Below are positions 57,278 to 64,000 of a stretch of 64,000 nucleotides of DNA, one piece after another; the first letter of the stretch is position 1; each line of letters starts with the position of its first letter. The translations under genes and the position numbers were made by a program. The DNA comes from Siderastrea siderea. Lineage: Eukaryota > Cnidaria > Anthozoa > Scleractinia > Rhizangiidae. The DNA is taken from assembly GCA_964030785.1 (NCBI GenBank), contig OZ034968.1:28854186-28918185 (forward strand), in the 5' to 3' direction. Under the pieces are notes generated by a model, which made no database searches, was not told the origin of the DNA, and worked only from the letters and a program-made list of their open reading frames with translations.

Positions 57278-58648
57278 TTAATCATGTGACAACAGGTGGT
57301 CAAAAATGGCGGGAAGATCATAGCCCCTGTCTCTGTTCAGCGTTGGGGGTCTGATATGGATGGCCTCCTTGATTTTTCTTTTGACATCTACGGACTCTTT
57401 ATCAAGAATCTTGACTCCTTCCCAGTCGATCTCGTGATTGTCCTGTGACTGGTGTTCCCGGATTGCAGATGTTGTTTGTTTCTGATGTTCACCCAGTCTC
57501 TTCTCCAGAGTTCTCGCTGTCTCGCCAATGTAATGCTCTCCGCAGTCGTTGCATGTGATGTCGTATACCACGCCTGTCTTCTTTTCAGTTGGTGTCCTGT
57601 CTTTTGGATGGACTAAGATGGACCTCAACGTGTAGTAAGGCTTGTGGTATGTGCGGATGTCCTGTGTCCTAAAGACTCTACTAAGATGTTCTGAGAGTCC
57701 AGACACATAAGGTAGGCCTACGGAGGTTTGTCTAGTTGTCTCCGAGGTGCTGTTCTCCTGACTTGTGGGGCTGGGTCGAGAAGAGACTTTAAACATCCAG
57801 CGTTTGTAACCATTTGCGAGTAGAGCATTCTGGATGTGCTGTACTTCCTTTGCCTTGTCTTCCTCCTCACTAACAAGGAGTTCTGCTCTGTGTAGGAGGG
57901 TCCTCACAACTGATCGTTTATGATGTAGATGATGGTTGGAGGTGAAATTGAGATATTGATCCGTGTGGGTGGGCTTCCTATACACAGTTGTTTTTGTGCT
58001 CCCATCCTGATTTACATGGACACAAGTGTCAAGGAAGGGTAGTTTACCGTCTTCCTCTTGCTCGTTGGTAAACTTTATGTGAGGGTTAATGCTGTTGATG
58101 TGTTGGGTGAAACTATCAATGTTGGCAGCGTGTATTTTAGTGAACGTGTCATCCACATAACGATACCAGATGTCAGGTGGGTTGGGTGCCGTAGATAGGG
58201 CAAACGTCTCGAAGTGTTCCATGTACAGGTTGGCAACTATCGGTGACATAGGAGACCCCATGGCAGTGCCTTTGTTCTGTTTGTAAAAGTCTCCACTGTA
58301 CATGAAATAGGTGGTATTCAAACATAACTCAAGAAGCTGTGTCAGTTGGTCAACATTCAGATTGGTTCTGTCCTGCCAGCTGTTGTCTTGTTCCAGGCGC
58401 TGTCTGATAACCCGGACTGCTTCATCCGTGGTAATGCTGGTAAAAAGCGCGCTGACATCAAATGATACAAGTTTCTGAGAAGGGGGTTCTTCTAAGTCCT
58501 TGATCTTCTGGACAAAATCAGTGCTGTTCTTGATGTGGTGTTCCGTTTTACCCACCAGTGGACCGATCGCTACTGCGAGGTACTTGGCCGCTTCATACGT
58601 GATGCTTCCAATGCTCCAAACGATGGGTGAGAGATGATCTTTTTCTCT
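57278..58648 (-). CDS. Penelope-like reverse transcriptase with GIY-YIG endonuclease, 5' truncated
   Basis: An uninterrupted frame of 456 codons with no ATG near its start opens at 58648, just inside the terminal repeat, so the N-terminus is missing. Order of motifs: SPIVWSIGSITYEAAKYLA (start of the RT fingers), LVSFDVSALFTSI (motif A, catalytic Asp), GTAMGSPMSPIVANLYM (motif B), YRYVDDTF (motif C, YVDD), LPFLDTCV and TTVYRKPTHTDQYLNF (motifs D/E and beyond). The C-terminal 100 residues form a GIY-YIG endonuclease: GVVYDITCNDCGEHYIGETA with the CxxC typical of this group, RLGEHQ, and the catalytic Glu in KIKEAIHI before LNRDRGYDLP. RT copies element RNA by target-primed synthesis, and the endonuclease nicks the target. 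The frame is intact, so this copy is recent or recently truncated. Confidence 0.95.
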   Translation of the reverse strand, partial: REKDHLSPIVWSIGSITYEAAKYLAVAIGPLVGKTEHHIKNSTDFVQKIKDLEEPPSQKLVSFDVSALFTSITTDEAVRVIRQRLEQDNSWQDRTNLNVDQLTQLLELCLNTTYFMYSGDFYKQNKGTAMGSPMSPIVANLYMEHFETFALSTAPNPPDIWYRYVDDTFTKIHAANIDSFTQHINSINPHIKFTNEQEEDGKLPFLDTCVHVNQDGSTKTTVYRKPTHTDQYLNFTSNHHLHHKRSVVRTLLHRAELLVSEEEDKAKEVQHIQNALLANGYKRWMFKVSSRPSPTSQENSTSETTRQTSVGLPYVSGLSEHLSRVFRTQDIRTYHKPYYTLRSILVHPKDRTPTEKKTGVVYDITCNDCGEHYIGETARTLEKRLGEHQKQTTSAIREHQSQDNHEIDWEGVKILDKESVDVKRKIKEAIHIRPPTLNRDRGYDLPAIFDHLLSHD

Positions 58649-58660
58649 TTACACTCCTCA

Positions 58661-58710
58661 CTTTAATCGCTGATGAAGACTGTGTGATACAGTCGAAAGC
58701 TTCGCTTACA
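58661..58710 (+). ncRNA. Hammerhead-ribozyme-like motif, 5' terminal repeat (antisense to the RT)
   Basis: On the plus strand: CTGATGA (58670-58676), stem II GACTGT (58678-58683) with ACAGTC (58689-58694), GAAA (58695-58698), then GC-TTC-GC and TTA. It is the mirror partner of the motif in the other terminal repeat. Because the repeats are inverted, only one of the two lies on the RT sense strand. Confidence 0.55.
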
Positions 58711-58784
58711 AATTTTTCAGACCTTGTGACAAGAATTATTTTTCGTTAATTTACAACCAAGGTCAAGATGAACGTACATAGCCA

Positions 58785-58838
<54 letters not shown>

Positions 58839-58860
58839 GATTATGATTATTATTATTATT
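58785..58860. repeat. (ATT)n microsatellite right of the Penelope-like element
   Basis: About 25 ATT units with two ATG interruptions, 35 bp from the right terminal repeat. The isoleucine-rich open frame across it is an artefact. Confidence 0.97.
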
Positions 58861-61800
58861 TCTTTTAATGTATTTTTCATTCATTCATTCACTCATTCAT
58901 TCATGTTCAAAATTTTATTGGCGATAGAGAAAGCGTTGAATTCTTTACGTAAATTTTACAAAAAATACACACACATTGTCACGTTACTACTATTGCCTGC
59001 AATGATGGCGTATTTCGGTGAGAATGCTACGTAGTTCCCAGTTGTTAAGTTTGATCTGTTCGAAGGTACCTGATGCATAAAGCGAAATCTTACTCGGGAT
59101 CCTCATCAAAACAACGATGTGGCTGGCGGGGTGACGATGGGGAAGGCTGGGATACTGTTGATTCTAGTAGAAACCACTATTTCACCCAATAATAAAATAC
59201 TTTTATGGTATACAAGCAGAACCAGCGAGGAGGTAATAATGGCATGTGGGATGACCCTCCGAAAATTATGCATATTTATTAGCTAAGTTTGGTTGAATCG
59301 TGGGACGAAAATATTGAAGATCTGAAATAAAATCTAGTTACTTTGAGCACTAACCAAGCTATAGTGCTTGCTTTGATTTTTCTATGTCCTTACGTCTCTA
59401 ACATGGGGCAGTTTTCATCCTTTTTTTCAGGAGAACGTCAAATAGGTGTATTTTACAGCCAAATCTCTCGCACTGACCAACAAGCTGGATATGTAACTAA
59501 ATCGTTTAACCGAAGAAGTATTCCACAGCTTTAGAAAAATGAAATGAAATTTTTCGCAAATGGATAACATGTTAGTATGGAGAAAAAATATCCCCTCCTT
59601 CTAATTCCTTAAGGGGGTGAGGGGGGGCTTGACGTACATGGGAAGAAGGGGTGGATGCCACGTCCCTGTAAGGTATCTCTCAGCTCTGCACGCTGTTTTC
59701 GGTGGCGGTTTTTTTTTTTCGTAAGAAACACTTTGGTAAAGATAAAGGAGAGTTGGTTGCTATGCTGATCAGATATCACGTTGTAAGTAGTATGAGGTCA
59801 GACTGTTTTAACACCTTTTGGGTGATAAAAACTGCCAAGTGTTAAATTACATGTTAAGGATGAAAACTTCTGAGCTTCAGCACTTGTTGAGTTCATCATA
59901 GTCAGGATGTCGGCCAAAATGACTGCCATCTTTGATGACGTCATAGGGCCCTATCACCCTCCTAATCGTTAATAATACCTTTATCTTGTAGAGCAACCAC
60001 AGGGAATGTACCAGAGGGGATGGGCACTGCTAAGAATAACTGAAGTATAACGGTTGTATTCGTAGTTACTCTTTATACCGACGATTTAAAATCGTTCCTT
60101 TATACCAAAGAACAAAAAACGGCCTGAAATTGTCTGTGCGGGAATTTCCCTAGAGCGAGGTTTTTTCTTCAATTTTTCCAGACTTTTTTTTTATCAGAAC
60201 CTGTTGTTTTCAGTACAGTAAGCAGATCCCTTAGACAAAATCTGTTGCTGTGAATACGATATATGGCGACATAAGTACCATGTTTTTTTATTATATTCTT
60301 TTTCGGTCAAAAATTTTTAAATAGCGACAAAAAACAGCAAAGTGTTTAATTATGTCATCTCGCTCTACATTCTAGGAAGAACCTTTTTCAACTTTCCCCG
60401 TTTCTTTGAAATTTTTATTAAAATGCAAAATGACAGCTTTTTAAGATGACGTCACGGGGCCCGATCAGCGCAACAACCCATCATAATTACATTGCCTTAT
60501 AGAGCACATCACAGGCTATCCACTAAAGGTAAAATCTTTTCAAAATACAATAATACTACATAACCCCGAGAAGGCTCCATCAACCCCACTCCACTTGTAC
60601 CAGCTCAAGGTGGGGTATGAGATTGTTTGAAGATCCGAAGGTTGAACGCTCGATGATCCCGGTTTTTATGCCGATAGATTACTTTATTTATGTATCATCT
60701 ACGTTTTCTAAAAAGGTAGAAAAAAGGCTGTGTTGATTTTTTTTCTTTCTTTGTTTAGTTTTTTTTTATTTTTTATTTTATTTTTAGTGCCATCAAATTT
60801 CTTCTTTTTATTTGTGCGCTTTTGCAAATATTAAGGCTAAGTATAATTTGAAAGGACGAGATATCAATATATAGACCCCAAATTTGATAGTGGCTTTCCA
60901 TTAGATATAGTTTTCAATTAAGAACCCACTTATACCATGTCGAAGCAAGTTATGAGCCATCAAACTGCGGTTACGAAACTGCGCTCCTGGCAATTTCTCT
61001 ATCGAAATTTAAAATTTTGACCTACTGTAAGCGGACACCTCCCGCAAACGGACTTGGACACCTACTCTGAAATGTCCGTAGCAAGGACCAAGCCAGTTTG
61101 AAAGATCTCAGAATCAGGAAGACTCAAAAGAAGACATAAACATATATCGACCGCACGCTTAGCTTTTTCATGCGTTCAATGTAAAGACTCGATTTTAAGC
61201 GGTACATTATCGCCGAGAATTACAAAAACTGGTACGATTTTGGTGAAAAATTAACGGCAAAGATCTGGTATCTTGCAATATAGGTCCGATTCTTAACAGT
61301 AAATTAACGACAAAGTTGATCTGCGAAATTTGGCAAAATAAAGTATCTTGCAATATTTAAAGATATATAGCAAGATAACAGGGAAAATTGGCACAGTATA
61401 ATCATCATCATCATCATCATCAAATCATCATTTAGTTATTTCTTGTGCACATTTTGCATAAAATGATAACTAAAAAATGCACATTACAATATACCTAATA
61501 GTTCAAATCTTATTTAAATAAATAATGAAATAAAATTATCTTTAAAATATACTAATATTGGCAAAAATCTGTAATCTAATTAATGTTTCATATTCACTGC
61601 AAATCGTATTTGTTAAAGTTTCGTCATATGCATCTCATGATGTTTTGTTATTGATATATCAATAATCTACTCCGATCTAGGATAATATTTAAAATAATTC
61701 GACTTATACGTAGAGCGATTTGATTGTTAATGCAATCTATTAGAGAGAAATTAAATTATATATCTGGTTGTCGTGGGAGTTTGTCCTGTTCCTTGCCTCA

Positions 61801-62834
61801 GTCTCACTGAGGGTAATTGGCTTCACAGCTAGGTGACAATAATTTCGTTACACTTAGAGGCTGCCGTCAAATTTCTACTGTTAGTCAAACTGAAGATATC
61901 GGCAAGTTGTGCATTCAAAAATCACTGAATAAATATGACGAATATTTGTTATTCATACTCCGTATTTTCCACGCAATGTGAGCGATTTTAGGTCCCTTTG
62001 GCGTGTTTAATAGAAAAAACAAGGAAGGAAGGGAACTTTGCGACTTTGGCATTCCAGATGGTTCGCTTGTTGAAGATATTGACTCGAAATTTCTCTCAAA
62101 TGTAATTTCTATTCCCAGTCTGACTGAACATACTCCTAAAAAAGTTTAACATGGAAGGTTTTTTTCTGCCAGCCAATAGCACAAAATATCTTGTGACGTA
62201 AAGAAAATAGCCTCTTGACAAAGCCTTCGATCGCGATATTAGCACGGTCAGCACTGTACGTTTGACACAGGGGTCAAATCAAATCCCGAGGGGGGAATTA
62301 CACGTGCTTGATCGCGCCAATATAATGCAACCATACCACCTGTCGGGACAAAATTTGCCTCACTTCACCTCGGCCTTGTCCTCGCAAACGAAAAAGGTTG
62401 TTCAGGCGCTTATTTTTACTATGATTTGTTTGAAATGAGTCGTGAATTGGCCCAGCTTGTGATTGAAGTAAAAGATTCTTGCAATTGTGTCTATTTTAAT
62501 GTACGTAAGTTGATAGATTGAATACCCTAGAGTAATTTTGTTTCCGAATGTCAATGTTTCCTACGATTTCATCTAGGGAAGCATTGAGTTTCTTGAGAAA
62601 TGAAATACACTGCTTCCCTCAGGGACAGTTATAATCGTGTTTAGTAGTGTCATTTATTTAACAAATAAAAAAGCCAAAACCGTGCTTTGTTCTGTGATAA
62701 AGCACGCAAGGAAGTGACGACAGCAAGAAAGAAGTGTAGGGTGAACACCAGCCGCAGGCGAGTGCTTCTCCCCACTTCCCCTTTATTTCATGTAAAGCTG
62801 TAAAGTAATGGTTTTTCTTTCGATTTGCTTTTTG
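58861..62834. other. Non-coding stretch with a diverged local repeat and an ATC tract
   Basis: No gene is supported. The segment around 59934-60010 (GATGACGTCATAGGGCCC... then 'cttgtagagcaaccacaggg') is similar to 60447-60515 (GATGACGTCACGGGGCCCGA ... 'cttatagagcacatcacagg'), giving a direct repeat of about 515 bp period. Both contain a CRE-like TGACGTCA. A short (ATC)n tract lies at about 61399-61432. Confidence 0.5.
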
Positions 62835-62842
62835 CTTTGCTA

Positions 62843-63755
62843 CGCTAGATTGCAGAATACCCCGCAACTGAAGCTGTTCGGCGCAGCCACCGAAAATGGC
62901 TACGCCGTCGGAGCAAGTACCAGGTATAGTAAAGGACTGGGAATGAGATAATTATTTGTCTAGTGCAGACAAATCAAGCAATTATTTCAAAGTTTTTTAA
63001 TCGCTAGTTGATAGTTTTTAAAATAGACAATATTTATGAGGAATCTTTCAATTTTTCACCCATATGAAGGAGGTGTGTCAAATAACATTTTGTTGGCCCG
63101 CGCCCCTCTGTACCCCCGTTGTGTGGGTCACGTGATCTTGATCAGCCATGTGGTTTTCGCAGTTTGTGCTTTGCGCGGTGATGCTAAGATTGTTCGCTTT
63201 CATGACCTTGATGTTCGAACATAAAGCCTGGAGATGCCCAAAAATATGTAAGTTATCGTTTTGACTGCTTATTTGAGCTGGTTTTGTGTAATTCGGTATT
63301 TGCAAGCTTGAATTGCGATCTCTTGTACAATGAATGGACGATATGAATCACCAACCTAGATGTAACACGTTTCGAGTAATAGAATAAACATTTTCAGTGG
63401 CTATGATTTGTCTTGTGGTTTTCTCCAACAAAGTGTGTGTCCATAACTTGAGAATAGCTGACAAGTGGAAAATATATTCTTTGTAAACCAGAATATATTA
63501 TAAGCTTATTGTCTACATGACTCGTTCTAAAATCTTCATTCCTATATTAAGAAAATGTTTAAAATGTTGCAGTGAAAAAAGAACAGAAACAAAACGAAAT
63601 ACGTCTATCCAAAGACCGATTACAAACTCTAAGCTACGTTCCTGAGAACCAATAGAGGTATAAAATAATTTATTATTTTATGACGGTGTAGCCGCGTAGA
63701 CGCGTAGCCGGCTGCGCCGTATAGCTAGAGATGCGGGGTATTCTGCAATCGCTCC
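62843..63755. mobile_element. hAT-like nonautonomous element with perfect 8-bp target duplication
   Basis: CTTTGCTA flanks the element exactly on both sides (62835-62842 and 63756-63763). The terminal repeats contain ATTGCAGAATACCCCGCA at the left and TGCGGGGTATTCTGCAAT at the right, with further imperfect inverted similarity inward (ggcgcagcc/ggctgcgcc, ggctacg/cgtagcc) for about 80 bp. An 8-bp target duplication is the mark of hAT transposons. The element is 913 bp and its open frames are short, so it depends on a transposase from elsewhere. Confidence 0.9.
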
Positions 63756-63842
63756 CTTTGCTATTACAAGATTGCATTTTTCGTTGTTTTTTTGACATCG
63801 CCATTGAAGCTGTTGTTTTTATCGATTTAGTTATAAATTTTC

Positions 63843-63991
63843 ACAGAGAATTTGTGCATTCATTAGTAGTTTCTACTTAGTCATTAGTATGCTCTATATA
63901 GAGCATACTAATGAGGCTTCCAAACAAAGGAAAGCAATGCCTCATTAGTATGCTCTATATAGAACCACTAATGAATGCAGAAATTCTCTGT
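63843..63991. mobile_element. Nested palindromic MITE, 149 bp
   Basis: The outer inverted ends are ACAGAGAATTTGTGCATTCA and its near-complement ending TGAATGCAGAAATTCTCTGT. Inside is a perfect 32-bp palindrome (63882-63913) built from CATTAGTATGCTCTAT and its complement, and the same arm appears a third time at 63942-63957, allowing alternative pairing with a 19-bp stem. No coding capacity. It lies at the window edge, so the flanking target site is only partly visible. Confidence 0.8.
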
Positions 63992-64000
63992 ACTTTTACC

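Larger units (their letters stand above)
57157..58749 (-). mobile_element. Penelope-like retroelement with inverted terminal repeats
   Basis: The unit consists of a minus-strand RT and GIY-YIG coding region flanked by 93-bp inverted repeats (57157-57249 and 58657-58749) that are almost exact complements. Each repeat contains a hammerhead-like motif. Penelope-like elements are known for inverted or direct pseudo-LTRs with hammerhead ribozymes, so this organisation fits the group. At about 1.6 kb it is shorter than complete elements because the 5' part of the coding region is missing. TTA and ATT microsatellites lie on either side. Confidence 0.88.

Noticed and set aside
58768..59034. 88-codon Ile-rich frame
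   Set aside because: It is the translation of the (ATT)n microsatellite.
60181..60790. Poly-T runs as a possible retroposon tail
   Set aside because: There is no associated element body, target duplication or A-box/B-box nearby.

Overview
The window looks like AT-rich genomic DNA from an animal, most likely a cnidarian and probably a stony coral. I infer this from non-compact, intron-type sequence, a class A GPCR with a decayed relative beside it, a Penelope-like retroelement, an L1-type ORF1, a tRNA-derived SINE and many short inverted-repeat elements of kinds I recall from coral genomes. No search could be run, so the taxonomy is inference. There are no bacterial-style operons, CRISPR arrays or phage modules.

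Layout. Positions 1-3350 are a satellite of about 59 bp per unit, interrupted at 2511-2969 by a short inverted-repeat transposon with a 3-bp TAA target duplication. Positions 3351-5905 hold a decayed protein-coding sequence carrying its own inserted MITE. Positions 5906-16927 are mostly non-coding, with a hAT-like MITE, a weak two-exon gene candidate, a tRNA-derived SINE and simple repeats. Positions 16928-18148 hold a foldback palindrome and an L1 ORF1-like gene (minus strand) broken by one in-frame TAG.

The main feature is a direct, back-to-back duplication of about 11.6-12 kb: copy 1 at 18818-30400 and copy 2 at 30401-42353. The copies are nearly identical, apart from an extra block of about 390 bp in copy 2 and small indels. 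Each copy carries MITEs, a large inverted repeat with arms of about 525 bp, a promoter-like cluster (octamer, CCAAT box, two CREs), a coding-like fragment and a perfect 15-bp hairpin. A diverged third copy of the coding-like fragment lies inverted at 43415-44115.

To the right are a small secreted-peptide gene candidate (45489-45689, minus), an 88-bp MITE, a Ty3/gypsy deletion derivative with LTRs, polypurine tract and broken integrase (48864-50217, minus), an intact GPCR (50578-51447, plus) with a decayed GPCR tail behind it, an old direct duplication (54898 and 56297), a Penelope-like element with RT and GIY-YIG domains between inverted terminal repeats that carry hammerhead-ribozyme-like motifs (57157-58749, minus), a hAT-like element of about 0.9 kb with a perfect 8-bp target duplication (62843-63755), and a nested palindromic element at the right edge.

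The best-supported host gene is the GPCR; the secreted peptide is a plausible second. Most of the rest of the window is mobile or duplicated DNA. The genes do not form an evident pathway.
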